Below are positions 8,677 to 17,622 of a stretch of 64,000 bases of DNA, in pieces (the stretch's first letter is position 1; every line of letters starts with the position of its first letter). Made by a program: the position numbers and the translations under genes. This stretch comes from JAVJRN01 sp047635055. Lineage in GTDB: Bacteria > Bacteroidota > Bacteroidia > Cytophagales > Cyclobacteriaceae. The notes beneath the pieces were generated by a model. It was not told the origin of the DNA, did no database searches, and saw nothing but the letters and a program-made list of their open reading frames with translations. The stretch is from positions 10,092 to 74,091 of the forward strand of contig JBLIIJ010000006.1 in the NCBI GenBank assembly GCA_047635055.1, in the 5' to 3' direction.

Positions 8677-9954
8677 TTCAATTTCTATCTTTTTAAGGTC
8701 ATTTATAATAGCTAATTTCCTCCTTAAATTAAAGAAGTATACACTCCCTGCTGCTATCACCATTAACGTAAGACCAAGTATAATTTTAAATAAACTATCA
8801 GCGTTCGCATTAATATTGGGTAGCTCATGTTTTCTTCGACTAGCAACAAGCTCTTTCATTTTGATTTTCATCAATGCTAGATTAGTCCTTTGGTTTGATT
8901 TTTTGAATTCTTCTTTATTGTTGAAATAGCCCACCATGAGCTGCTGATACTTCTCATGATAAATAGCTACCCTTTCTTCGTCTCCTATCTCACTAAGTAC
9001 TTTGATGAACTTAGGTATTACTTCAAATTTGAAGTTGTTTCGCACATTATATGTTTCAGAATGTTCTATCAACTTTTCATAATAAAAAATGGACTGTCCG
9101 TAATCTTTTAAGGCATAATATGAGCTCGCAATTACGGTATAGTTTAAATATTCATGCGTACGGTCTTTTAATTGCTCACTTATACTCAGGGCCTTTTTAG
9201 CTGTTTCAATAGCTTTCTCATATTGTCCTTTTTCATAATAAATATCAGAAGTTTGGCGTAAGGAAATAGACTTAGTTTTGACATTAACGGAGGTGTCTTG
9301 CATTAAATCATTAAATCTTACCATGGCCAGTTCAGTATTACCTAAGTGTTGATGACTAATTGCTTGAAAGTATCTGATTTCATCTTTAAGACTCGAATCA
9401 TTAATTTTAAATGTTGAAAGCATATAATTTGATAACTTCAAGCAGCTCAAAAAGTCTTCCTCAATAACATAAATGGATAATTCAGGTCTAAGATATTTGA
9501 GCATCAGCGTCGTATCCTTAAATTCTTTAGATGCCAATAAAAAAGCTTCGCGATTTAGTGCGTGGGCCAAATCATGCTCGTTATGGTCACCGACGATATA
9601 GCTGAGGTTTTTATATGCACTAAGAAGTATTTTTTTTGATTCGGGATTCTTCAGTTCTAGTTGCTTTGATATGATATTAAAATATATATCTGCTGCTTGA
9701 AGTGGGTTAGCCATCTTGTTTTCTAGATAAGCAAGCAGAAATAGTGATTTTACTTGGTAAAACTCGTTAGCTACATTATTGGCGTGTGTCAGCGATTTCA
9801 ACCCTAATTTTTTAGATAACCGATAATCTGTGCGCATTACGGCTTTAGCTCGCTCATAAAGACTATCAGCTACATGGTCTGATGCGGAAGTAGCAGAGTT
9901 AATCAAAGCAAAGAAAGCTATGAAAAGGAATAATATTTTGACTTTTCTAAACAA
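8665..9954 (-). CDS. Secreted/membrane TPR protein with C-terminal membrane anchor
   Basis: 429 aa. An N-terminal signal (VKILFLFIAFFALINSATSA) is followed by several TPR-like helical repeats (for example LGNTELAMVRFNDLMQD; KGQYEKAIETAKKALSISEQ; LKDYGQSIFYYEKLIEH) over about residues 30-350. A C-terminal membrane helix (about 391-411, KIILGLTLMVIAAGSVYFF) and a short basic cytoplasmic tail follow. The layout matches the sensor half of Bacteroidota TPR histidine kinases or LuxR-type regulators with the output domain missing. The 18 residues after the helix cannot hold a kinase. It may pass a signal through a partner, or be a stand-alone scaffold. Confidence 0.7.
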   Translation of the reverse strand: MFRKVKILFLFIAFFALINSATSASDHVADSLYERAKAVMRTDYRLSKKLGLKSLTHANNVANEFYQVKSLFLLAYLENKMANPLQAADIYFNIISKQLELKNPESKKILLSAYKNLSYIVGDHNEHDLAHALNREAFLLASKEFKDTTLMLKYLRPELSIYVIEEDFLSCLKLSNYMLSTFKINDSSLKDEIRYFQAISHQHLGNTELAMVRFNDLMQDTSVNVKTKSISLRQTSDIYYEKGQYEKAIETAKKALSISEQLKDRTHEYLNYTVIASSYYALKDYGQSIFYYEKLIEHSETYNVRNNFKFEVIPKFIKVLSEIGDEERVAIYHEKYQQLMVGYFNNKEEFKKSNQRTNLALMKIKMKELVASRRKHELPNINANADSLFKIILGLTLMVIAAGSVYFFNLRRKLAIINDLKKIEIESNV

Positions 9955-9971
9955 CGGAACTAAATTAGAAA

Positions 9972-9998
9972 AAAAATCGTGAATTCAACACGATTTTT
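9972..9998 (-). terminator. Intrinsic terminator after the 58-aa lipoprotein gene
   Basis: A 10-bp perfect stem (AAAAATCGTG / CACGATTTTT) with a 7-nt loop, followed on the minus strand by a run of eight T. It lies between the small lipoprotein gene and the TPR gene, only about 18 bp before the TPR start codon, so it could also act as an attenuator for that gene. Confidence 0.6.
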
Positions 9999-10043
9999 AT
10001 ATATAAGTCAAGAAATTATAGATTAAAGTAGCTGAAAACTCCT

Positions 10044-10220
10044 CTAAGTTGGCTCATCGTCTTCAGTTTCTTCGCCGTTTCCATTTCCATTATTTGTTGC
10101 CGATTCTTGGTTTATTTCTACATCTGCAGATATTTCGTCAAAATCGTCTGAAGTACAAGACGATAGGGAAAATGTTAAAGTAAAAATAAAGATTGCTGAA
10201 AGTATTTTAAATTTGTTCAT
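10044..10220 (-). CDS. 58-aa acidic lipoprotein
   Basis: Short gene read on the minus strand from ATG 10220 to TAG 10044. The product begins MNKFKILSAIFIFTLTFSLS followed by SC, a classical type II signal with Cys22 as the lipidated residue. The mature part has only 37 residues, very rich in Asp, Glu, Asn and Gly (NNGNGNGEETEDDEP). A terminator follows the stop. I do not recognise a family; it may be a small surface or envelope lipoprotein. The clear signal peptide, lipobox and terminator argue that it is a real gene despite its size. Confidence 0.65.
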   Translation of the reverse strand: MNKFKILSAIFIFTLTFSLSSCTSDDFDEISADVEINQESATNNGNGNGEETEDDEPT

Positions 10221-10364
10221 GATTTAAGCATTTGTGATTTAAATTATTATTTAAAGATAAATCTTAGGGAGTTAAATTATTAGTGATCTCTAGCTAAGTT
10301 TATCACAACTTACGAACATATAAATTACTTTTAATCAGTTACTTATAAACATAAAATTGTCGTT

Positions 10365-10841
10365 ATGAAGAGACTTTTCCACATTTTGAACGGTGTACAT
10401 TGGGTTCTGACTATTCTTTGTCTAGCGATGTTAGTGTCCTGCACAGATTCTAAGCCAAAAGGCAGCTACTATGGAAATGAATTTGAGGTTGATGGTTTTC
10501 TATCACTTGATGAATACCTTAACTCAAGCAAGGTGACATTAAGTGGAAAAGTAGAAGAGGTAGAACTTTCTGGAGAAATTGAAGAGGTTTGTCAAAGTAA
10601 AGGATGTTGGATGATACTTAAAACAAGTGACGATACTAAGGTTCGCGTGACCTTCAAAGATTATGGTTTTTTCGTACCGAAGGATGCAAGGGGGAAAAAG
10701 GTGTATTTACGAGGAGAGGCGACTATGAACGTGCTTGATAGCGCAACACTTAAGCACTTTGCTGAAGACGCTGGGAAATCGGTTTCAGAGATGTCATCTG
10801 TTGAATTGTCTGTCGTTTCGGATGGAGTCCTTATCATATGA
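10365..10841 (+). CDS. DUF4920-domain lipoprotein
   Basis: 158 aa. Signal peptide and lipobox (LAMLVSC, Cys26), then a compact beta domain. Its motifs are VCQSKGCWM, VRVTFKDYGFFVP and the C-terminal GVLII; these are hallmarks of DUF4920, an OB-fold-like periplasmic domain of unknown biochemical role. The paired Cys in CQSKGC are conserved in the family and could bind metal or form a disulfide. Monocistronic: the upstream lipoprotein gene is divergent and about 210 bp without a clear gene follow. Function unknown beyond the family name. Confidence 0.85.
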   Translation: MKRLFHILNGVHWVLTILCLAMLVSCTDSKPKGSYYGNEFEVDGFLSLDEYLNSSKVTLSGKVEEVELSGEIEEVCQSKGCWMILKTSDDTKVRVTFKDYGFFVPKDARGKKVYLRGEATMNVLDSATLKHFAEDAGKSVSEMSSVELSVVSDGVLII

Positions 10842-11055
10842 TGCTATTAGGAAATATCACTTGTACGTAAATAATCCCTTGAGGTGCTGTCTAGCTTTCT
10901 AACGCGCATACGTGGTTGCTCAACGAAGTGTTCTAAAATATAGAGTTAACGTTTTAAGCTCCATGTTAAAACAAAACCAACTTTACCTGATGGTTCCCTC
11001 TCTGGGCGATCTGCCAAAGGATGGTTGGTTTTAAGAAATTCTTTTTTAGTGTTTA
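10842..11055. other. Intergenic region with a possible decayed coding remnant on the minus strand
   Basis: On the minus strand, from about 11052 down to TAA near 10945, a 37-codon stretch reads like the C-terminus of a protein (TNHPLADRPEREPSGKVGF, then VLTWSLKR before the stop). It has no start codon and a stop just upstream in frame. The composition looks protein-like, but I cannot assign a family. The same segment contains an inverted repeat, AAAACCAAC and GTTGGTTTT, about 45 bp apart. Confidence 0.35.
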
Positions 11056-11427
11056 CTAACTATAGAGGCTTTTAGATTTTTTCTTAACAAATAATCCTTT
11101 AAAAGTATGCCCCGCCAAGGCACCAAAACCTCCAGAGACTCCTCCAATAATTCCTGATAAGACAATAAGCATGACAGGATCATTAAATGGGAAAAGTTCA
11201 ACTATTTTTTCAGAGAAAAAGGAATTAGAACTATTATCTAAAAAGAAGGAGTAACCGAACCAAATACTTCCAACACCCAGGAAGCCAGCAATAATAGCGC
11301 TTATACCTGAACTATAGATTAATATTGATACGACACCAGCGATGACCATACCAACCCACCATGGGAAGTAAAATGACATTAGGTAAGTAAATAAGGCTAT
11401 AATGATGATCCTAAATATCAATTTCAT
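11056..11427 (-). CDS. Small integral membrane protein
   Basis: 123 aa, almost entirely hydrophobic, with about four membrane helices (IIIIALFTYLMSFYF; WVGMVIAGVVSILIYSS; AIIAGFLGVGSIWFGYSFF; VMLIVLSGIIGGVSGGFGAL) and a basic C-terminal tail (FVKKKSKSLYS). The glycine-rich last helix is typical of small Bacteroidota membrane proteins of unknown function. Its ATG overlaps the stop of the penicillin-acylase gene (ATGA), so the two are co-transcribed and translationally coupled. A role linked to that hydrolase is possible but unproven. Confidence 0.7.
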   Translation of the reverse strand: MKLIFRIIIIALFTYLMSFYFPWWVGMVIAGVVSILIYSSGISAIIAGFLGVGSIWFGYSFFLDNSSNSFFSEKIVELFPFNDPVMLIVLSGIIGGVSGGFGALAGHTFKGLFVKKKSKSLYS

Positions 11428-13841
11428 TCCGCTATAAATTTTTGTTTAAATTTAATTTTATCACTGTTGGAAATATCTTGACCGAAGAGTAGTCTATAGT
11501 AATCTCCACTTGCCCAATTTTTTATCATATGTCCATAATCAGGATTGGCAGGATTGCCGGTTTGACTACCAGGGTAAACTCCCCATGCTTTAACACCTTC
11601 AGGATCTAACTCTACAACCATTCTCCAAGAAGGGCCATGTTTTTGACTTGCCGCATTTACGATATTGCTATATCCGCCCACGGGGACTTCTTTAAATGAG
11701 AAGGGATCAATTTTTAGAAAATGATTGATACGCGTGTTTTTGTAGAGATACCAAGTAAGTTGATTTCCTCCATCGGATAATTGTTTGATTGAATCCACGG
11801 TTAATTTAAAGGTCAAATTAATTAAGTCGATACGGCTTTCCTTTTTGCGTGTTGAAAGGATGTCAAAGAAGGATAGACTGTCGATAGTGGAAAGGATATT
11901 TGCTGTTTGATATACTGCTGGCTTTCTTAAGGTGGCGTTTGTAATCGTATCAAATTCATCCCATAATTCATTGTAAAGTATGTCCCACCATAATTGGAAA
12001 TAAGTTGGTGTTTCTATGTTAGTTTCACTAAAATAATCCCAAGAACTGAGATGCTTACGTATTTCAACTTCTTTTATAGATAAGTTGGAGGAGTCCAACT
12101 GAGATAATAAAAAAGGAAGTATTTCACTCGCGTGGTAGTTGAAATTATCGTTTTGCAACTTCTTCATTGCATTTACATCGACAATATTCAACGTAGTTAA
12201 ACGATCGTTGATTCTTCTGTTACGATAATATTCATACTTGTTTGCATAGGTGTAATATGGATATGTCAGATCTACCGGATGCTGATTGGCACTGCTCAAG
12301 AATCCCTGTGTAGGATTAACGGATTTTAATCTATGCGCAAAGGGGATATAATCTGTTGATTCCATAGCTACATTCGATCCATCCATTAAAAATTTGCCTT
12401 GTTCCTTCCATTTAATTGGAAATTTTCCCGGTAGGTTTATTGCAATATCTCCTTGTGTACTTCCGAAAATGAAATTCTGAGGAGGTCCTCCAAAAAAACT
12501 CAACGCTGATTCAAATTCCTTATAATTTTTAGCTTTATTTATTTCATACAGAGATTTGGTGGATTGATTCGGTTGATGCGCAATCCAACGCATTGCATAA
12601 TTCTTTTTTCCAGATTCCGTTAGAAAATTTTTATCGTAAACTACTGGTCCATAATGCACCATAACTATGGTGTCGATCAGTGGATTTTCATCCTTTATTT
12701 CAATTGTCTCCAAAATTTTTGAAGTCTTAAACCACTGATTATTATAGAAGTACTCCTCTCTTTTTGAATCTCGAAATTGAATTTTATACCAATCAACCTG
12801 ATCTCTTGGTGAGTTAGTTACACCCCAGCTAATGCTATCATTAAACCCAATAAGAATCAAAGGGGCACCTGGTACAGTTACGCCCATGACATTCATATTT
12901 GGCGTGTGTAGATGAGCAGCATGCCAGATGGAGGGCTGAGTGAGTTCAAGATCTGGCTCATTGGCCAATAAAACATTGCCACTATAAGATCGAGCACCTG
13001 AAACTACAAAATTGTTGCTACCGACTAATGGACTCGGCTTGTTGATGATTTTTTTAATCGATTCATTAATAAAAGTGATGTTTTGTGGTCTAGTAGGAGA
13101 GACGATTGGAGTGAAATCCCAAGACTCGACGCTTGGTATTACTGGATCTATTTCACCTGAATTATCAGGAAAAAGTAAATCAAATGTCTCTTTCCCAAAC
13201 ATAGATAAAGCATTGGTATTTTCTAAATCTGATTCGCCTCGAGAAAGAGTTGAGCTAAGCAAGGCATAAACGATACAAGATTTTTCTACTGTCCACGGGT
13301 CTATGTTGTAATTCAAAAGCTTAAATTCTATGGGTAATTCAGCGTAAGAAAGACTTTCTATATAAGCATTGACACCTTGCGTGTATTTGGTAACAACTTC
13401 AAGTAACTCGGAATCTTTTTTAATTACATCATAAGCCGTGTTGGTTATTCTATTCAGTCCAATTCTTCTATTCAGTTGGTCTAACTCTAAGGCTCTTTTG
13501 CCAAGTACTTCCGATAGTCTACCGTATATAAGACGCGAGTAGAAATCCATTTGCCATAATCTGTCTTTGGCGGTCAAATAACCTTGAACAAAATGTAAAT
13601 CGCCTCCATTTTGTGCGTAAATATGAGGAATATCCAATTCGTCAAAGTAGACATCTACACTTTCAGTGAGCCCTGGGAAGATGAGTTTTTCATGATTTTC
13701 AACTACTTGAGCATTCTGTAGATATCCTTCAAAAGGACTCAGAAACTTACCTAAGGGTGGAATTCCATCTATACTTGAATTTAAGAATAAGGCAAAGCCC
13801 ACCGACAATATTAAAGCCAGAATGAATCGAAAGGTTTTCAT
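11424..13841 (-). CDS. Penicillin acylase family Ntn-hydrolase
   Basis: 805 aa. An N-terminal membrane/signal segment (FILALILSVGFALFL) directs it to the periplasm. The alpha-chain region includes HIYAQNGGDLHFVQGYLTAK and DRLWQMDFYSRLIYGRLSEV. The autocleavage site is Gly274-Ser275 in PLVGSNNFVVSG, Ser275 being the N-terminal nucleophile of the mature beta chain. The beta chain carries LLANEPDLELTQPSIWHAAH and GVTVPGAPLILIGFNDSISWG, and near the C-terminus QKHGPSWRMVVEL. The family hydrolyses amide bonds in penicillins, acyl-homoserine lactones or other N-acyl compounds. The substrate cannot be predicted, and quorum-signal degradation is only one option. It overlaps the small membrane protein gene by 4 bp. 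Confidence 0.9.
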   Translation of the reverse strand: MKTFRFILALILSVGFALFLNSSIDGIPPLGKFLSPFEGYLQNAQVVENHEKLIFPGLTESVDVYFDELDIPHIYAQNGGDLHFVQGYLTAKDRLWQMDFYSRLIYGRLSEVLGKRALELDQLNRRIGLNRITNTAYDVIKKDSELLEVVTKYTQGVNAYIESLSYAELPIEFKLLNYNIDPWTVEKSCIVYALLSSTLSRGESDLENTNALSMFGKETFDLLFPDNSGEIDPVIPSVESWDFTPIVSPTRPQNITFINESIKKIINKPSPLVGSNNFVVSGARSYSGNVLLANEPDLELTQPSIWHAAHLHTPNMNVMGVTVPGAPLILIGFNDSISWGVTNSPRDQVDWYKIQFRDSKREEYFYNNQWFKTSKILETIEIKDENPLIDTIVMVHYGPVVYDKNFLTESGKKNYAMRWIAHQPNQSTKSLYEINKAKNYKEFESALSFFGGPPQNFIFGSTQGDIAINLPGKFPIKWKEQGKFLMDGSNVAMESTDYIPFAHRLKSVNPTQGFLSSANQHPVDLTYPYYTYANKYEYYRNRRINDRLTTLNIVDVNAMKKLQNDNFNYHASEILPFLLSQLDSSNLSIKEVEIRKHLSSWDYFSETNIETPTYFQLWWDILYNELWDEFDTITNATLRKPAVYQTANILSTIDSLSFFDILSTRKKESRIDLINLTFKLTVDSIKQLSDGGNQLTWYLYKNTRINHFLKIDPFSFKEVPVGGYSNIVNAASQKHGPSWRMVVELDPEGVKAWGVYPGSQTGNPANPDYGHMIKNWASGDYYRLLFGQDISNSDKIKFKQKFIAE

Positions 13842-14033
13842 GGCTGAAAAATATCAATAAATCAGCAGATTAACCTAATTTTATCCCTTTATAGCATTGG
13901 AATTACTTTTACGCTGAGTTGCAAATGAAATGCTTTGTCAATTTCCAATCCGCTTATTTTGGTAATCATTTTATAAAGACACGAATCATTAAGTGATGTT
14001 ATATACAATGTTAAACACCCCCATAAATTTAAA

Positions 14034-15194
14034 ATGAGTAGAGTTTACTTATTAGCGCCCTACATTCATGACAATATGAATGATCATGTCCTCGAAGCGA
14101 TTAATAGCGGATGGGTGACAACAAGAGGGCCACAATTGGATCAATTTGAAGACTTACTAAAACGAGAGTTTGGATTTGAAAATGTCGTCCTAACGAACAC
14201 AGGTACTGCTGCTCTTCATCTTGCCTTGGCATCAATCAATATTGGTAAAGGGGATAAAGTAATCGTCAGCGATGTTTCTTTTTGTGCAGTCGCAAATGCG
14301 GTTATATATCAAGGAGCCGAGCCAATATTAATTGATAGTGAAACTGACGCTTGGGGCATTGATCCGGATTTGTTGGCTCAATATTTAATGAAATATTATA
14401 CAGAAAAAATAAGAGCAATAGTTCTGGTCCATTTGTATGGTCAGCCTTCAAAAATCCTTAAGATTAAGGAAATATGTGATCAATATAATATTGTATTAAT
14501 CGAGGATGCTGCTGAAGCCTTAGGCAGTAAAGTTGAAAGTGATTTTTGTGGCGCTATTGGCGATATCGGTATTGTCTCTTTTAATGGCAATAAAATACTC
14601 ACCACTGGAGGTGGAGGATTGGTGATAAGTAAAAATCAATCGATCATAAATCGTGCTAAGTACCTTTCAAATCAAGCAAAAACAACCACGAAAAATCACT
14701 ACTGGCATGAGGAAGTTGGCTTTAATTACGGAATGAGTAATGTATCCGCGTCTATCGGTCTATCGCAAATCAAGATATTCGACGAAATACTGGATAGAAA
14801 AAAGCGAATCCATGAAAAATATGTTGAATTCTGTGAAAGTATAGGCATCCTTGAAATGATTCCATCACCAAGTGGAATTACTTCCAATCATTGGCTAAAC
14901 ACTGTGGTCTTCAATAAAAAGAAAGCGGGGTTGATAAATTGGGATGATTTGCTGAATTTTTTTGATGGTCATGGAATCGAACTACGTAGATTTTGGACGC
15001 CACTACATTTACAACCTGCATATGCTACTTACGAATACATATCAAATGGGACTGGAACCGATTTGTTCAGTAGAGGGTTGTGCTTGCCGAGCGGGGCAGG
15101 CCTTACTACTAAGGATCAACAACAAATCATTGAAACTTTCGAAAGTTACTTATTGAGCAGGGGATTTTTTAAATCCAGACCCCTTCGTGTTTAG
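14034..15194 (+). CDS. DegT/DnrJ/EryC1/StrS-family PLP aminotransferase
   Basis: 386 aa, the usual family length. Residues 28-31 (VTTR) and 54-60 (TNTGTAA) form the PLP phosphate site. Asp158 in IEDAAEALGS contacts the PLP ring nitrogen, and Lys187 in SFNGNKILTTGGGG is the Schiff-base lysine. A C-terminal HWLNTVVF and RRFWTPLHLQPAY complete the signature. Closest in character to enzymes that aminate nucleotide-linked 4-keto sugars for surface glycans (PglE/LegC/PseC types). No other sugar-nucleotide gene is adjacent, so the pathway is not shown. The ATG at 14034 follows an AT-rich 190-bp divergent promoter region. The 3' end overlaps the convergent DUF6089 gene by 45 bp. Confidence 0.9.
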   Translation: MSRVYLLAPYIHDNMNDHVLEAINSGWVTTRGPQLDQFEDLLKREFGFENVVLTNTGTAALHLALASINIGKGDKVIVSDVSFCAVANAVIYQGAEPILIDSETDAWGIDPDLLAQYLMKYYTEKIRAIVLVHLYGQPSKILKIKEICDQYNIVLIEDAAEALGSKVESDFCGAIGDIGIVSFNGNKILTTGGGGLVISKNQSIINRAKYLSNQAKTTTKNHYWHEEVGFNYGMSNVSASIGLSQIKIFDEILDRKKRIHEKYVEFCESIGILEMIPSPSGITSNHWLNTVVFNKKKAGLINWDDLLNFFDGHGIELRRFWTPLHLQPAYATYEYISNGTGTDLFSRGLCLPSGAGLTTKDQQQIIETFESYLLSRGFFKSRPLRV

Positions 15195-16007
15195 TGAAGG
15201 GAGGAATACTTCTATCTTGAAAGTTAGAAACAGATAAGCATCGTTATTTTTTGGGTTTCCTCTAGGACCACCAGGGATGAGTAAATTATCGTATGCATCT
15301 GCATTAATTAATGTTACTTCGTCCTTTCGATTCGACAACAGTTCGACAGTGGTATTATCAATTTCCCTTGGAAATGTTGTCGATACGTCATCTAGGTAAT
15401 CCGTCATAGTAAACCTGTAAGAAGCCTCTGTGATAAAATTAATGAACGGGTTAATTTTAAATTTTAGTCCAATACCAACAGGTACAGTCACGCTAATAGG
15501 GGCATATGATTTACCTTCTGTCTCTAATGTTCTTAGGTGATACTTTGTGTCGTCTAAAGTCTTTGTCGTGGGGTTTACGGAGACTGCTCCGAGACCTAGA
15601 AAAAAGTAGGGGTCTATGCTTGATCTTTTGTGGTAATCTCCTTTATAATCAAATAAATATAAAACAGTCTGAAAGGAAACTTCAAAATTTTGAGATTCGA
15701 ACGAGAGGTTTCTTTGCTTTTCATAAGAGCCTTCATCGGCAAAAAAATCTTTACCTCTGATATTGAAATAAATGAGCTCTGCTCTTGCTGATAACTTTGA
15801 TAGGAGCCTTGCTTCAAATCCAATGCTATAGTTGGAGAACTCATTTTGAAATGCGAAATTGTGTTTTAACTCTCCGCGATACATTGACATTCCGGCACCA
15901 ACTTGAGCAGAAAAATAGCGGTCATTATACTGCCATGAGAGAAAATTTTGGCTCATCAGAAGATGCCCAGCGAAAAGAAGAATTGAAATAAGTCCTAATC
16001 TGTTCAT
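15150..16007 (-). CDS. DUF6089-like outer-membrane beta-barrel protein
   Basis: 285 aa. Signal peptide (LISILLFAGHLLMSQ) followed by alternating beta strands typical of small barrels: YFSAQVGAGMSMYRGELKH, SIGFEARLLSKLSARAELIY, DPYFFLGLGAVSVNP, GIGLKFKINPFINFITEASY with RFTMTDYLDDVS, and a final strand AYLFLTFKIEVFLP. The TDYLDDVST motif and general layout fit the DUF6089/PorG-like barrel group of Bacteroidota. Porin, adhesin or secretion-related roles are all possible. Divergent from the YihY gene and convergent with the aminotransferase. Confidence 0.75.
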   Translation of the reverse strand: MNRLGLISILLFAGHLLMSQNFLSWQYNDRYFSAQVGAGMSMYRGELKHNFAFQNEFSNYSIGFEARLLSKLSARAELIYFNIRGKDFFADEGSYEKQRNLSFESQNFEVSFQTVLYLFDYKGDYHKRSSIDPYFFLGLGAVSVNPTTKTLDDTKYHLRTLETEGKSYAPISVTVPVGIGLKFKINPFINFITEASYRFTMTDYLDDVSTTFPREIDNTTVELLSNRKDEVTLINADAYDNLLIPGGPRGNPKNNDAYLFLTFKIEVFLPSLNTKGSGFKKSPAQ

Positions 16008-16195
16008 TATTGGGTAAAACTAACAACTTGTGAATCTTATTATGCTGATTCAAAAAAAAAGATGAGGGAAAATAGCGGTTTATTATTTGCGCAAGGCTAA
16101 TAGATCCAAACGGAAAATGTGATTTTTCGTGTAATAATTTATCTTCATTTTATTCGTCAGAGATGACGACATTATTTTGACAGATGATTAGATTG

Positions 16196-16219
16196 AAAAG
16201 GGGCATTTGTGCTCCTTTT
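16196..16219 (+). terminator. Terminator-like hairpin without an upstream plus-strand gene
   Basis: Stem AAAAGGGGCA / TGCTCCTTTT (one G-U pair) with loop TTTG, followed by T residues on the plus strand. It lies between divergent genes, 75 bp before the YihY ATG, so no annotated plus-strand gene ends here. It could close a short RNA starting near 16020-16150 or act as a leader attenuator for YihY. Confidence 0.45.
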
Positions 16220-16293
16220 TCATTTAAACTAAATAATAAATGAGGGACTTTTGATATATTGATTATAGGTCAAACATTACCATTCATTTATCA

Positions 16294-17622
16294 ATGCTAA
16301 AATCACAAATTCAACGTATATATTCTTTTTTAAATCAAGAATTATGGGAAGTGAAGCTATCTTCTTTAACACCAATAAAGGCTTGGTTATTTAGGCAGTT
16401 GAGGATTATCCTTATTACGGTCAAAGAATACAACAATGATAAATGTGTCGAAAAGGCCTCAGCATTAACCTATTTTACTTTGCTATCTGTCGTTCCGGTT
16501 ATAGCCATGGCATTTGGGATTGCTACGGCGTTTGGTTTAGAAAAATATATGCGGCGCGAATTAGAAAGGTATTTTAATGGTCAACAGGAAGTGCTTGACT
16601 ACATGCTCAAATTTGCTGATTCAACTTTGAACAATACTAGCGGAGGGATCATATCGGGAATAAGTTCACTTTTTTTGATTTACGCTGTAGCAAGATTGCT
16701 ACATAATATCGAAAGGTCATTCAATGATATTTGGAATACAAACGGAGGACGAACCTTTCAGCGAAAGTTGGCAGACTATATGTCAATCATGCTTTTAGGG
16801 CCGGTTATACTAGTAGTATCAAGCACAGCGACGGTATTTATCACCACCCAATTAGAAACATTAGCTGGTGAGTTTGCTGTTTTGGGTGGTCTAAAGGGAC
16901 CAATAATGTTCTTACTTAACTTAATTCCATACACGCTTATTTGGCTGTTGCTGTTTTTAGTTTACATCATCTTTCCAAATACAAAAGTTAAAATTAAACC
17001 AGCCTTAGTTGCAGGAGTAATTGCAGGAACTGTTTATCAACTAACACAATGGCTTTATATAACTTTTCAAGTAGGAGTGAGTAGTTACAGTGCAGTTTAT
17101 GGAAGTTTTGCGGCTTTTCCACTTTTTCTGATTTGGGTAAATATAAGTTGGCTCATTGTATTTTTTGGAGCCGAGTATTCTTTTGCAGTGCAGAATGTCG
17201 ATAGTTGGAAGTTTTCCAGTGAGGCACTGAGAATTAATTATTCGCTAAAGAAAAAATTATATCTATTGATATTGAAACTGATCGTTGATGATTTTAAAAA
17301 GGGGCTCCCGACAAGCTTTGTGGAAATCGATAGAGCGATCACCTTGCCAACTAACGTACTGTCAAAAGCAGTTCAAGAATTAGCGAGTTATGGGCTAATT
17401 AATAAACTCGAGTCTCAGGATGAAGGTCAGTACCAGCCGGCAATAGATATTAATCAATTAAGCATTAGCTCAATAATTGAAAGAATAGAGCAAGAAGGGA
17501 TAAAGTCAATGGAACTCAACACACAATTGGATAGAGAGCTTCAGTCCATTGAGAAAAAACTAAATGAGCTTCACCTGAATGTATATCACCAAGGGGGTGA
17601 TTCATTATTGACAGATTTATGA
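16294..17622 (+). CDS. YihY/BrkB-family inner-membrane protein
   Basis: 442 aa. Residues about 45-315 carry the YihY/virulence-factor BrkB domain: KASALTYFTLLSVVPVIAMA, then GIATAFG, a central LFLIYAVARLLHNIERSFND with NIWN, and IFPNTKVKIKPALVAGVIAG with the following SSYSAVYGSFAAFPLFLIWV. Six membrane helices are expected. A soluble C-terminal extension of about 110 residues (helical, winged-helix-like: FVEIDRAITLPTNVLSKAVQ) is longer than in E. coli YihY. The family was once called RNase BN, which is not supported; its function remains unclear (possible transporter). The terminal 6 bp overlap the convergent DUF4442 gene. Confidence 0.88.
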   Translation: MLKSQIQRIYSFLNQELWEVKLSSLTPIKAWLFRQLRIILITVKEYNNDKCVEKASALTYFTLLSVVPVIAMAFGIATAFGLEKYMRRELERYFNGQQEVLDYMLKFADSTLNNTSGGIISGISSLFLIYAVARLLHNIERSFNDIWNTNGGRTFQRKLADYMSIMLLGPVILVVSSTATVFITTQLETLAGEFAVLGGLKGPIMFLLNLIPYTLIWLLLFLVYIIFPNTKVKIKPALVAGVIAGTVYQLTQWLYITFQVGVSSYSAVYGSFAAFPLFLIWVNISWLIVFFGAEYSFAVQNVDSWKFSSEALRINYSLKKKLYLLILKLIVDDFKKGLPTSFVEIDRAITLPTNVLSKAVQELASYGLINKLESQDEGQYQPAIDINQLSISSIIERIEQEGIKSMELNTQLDRELQSIEKKLNELHLNVYHQGGDSLLTDL

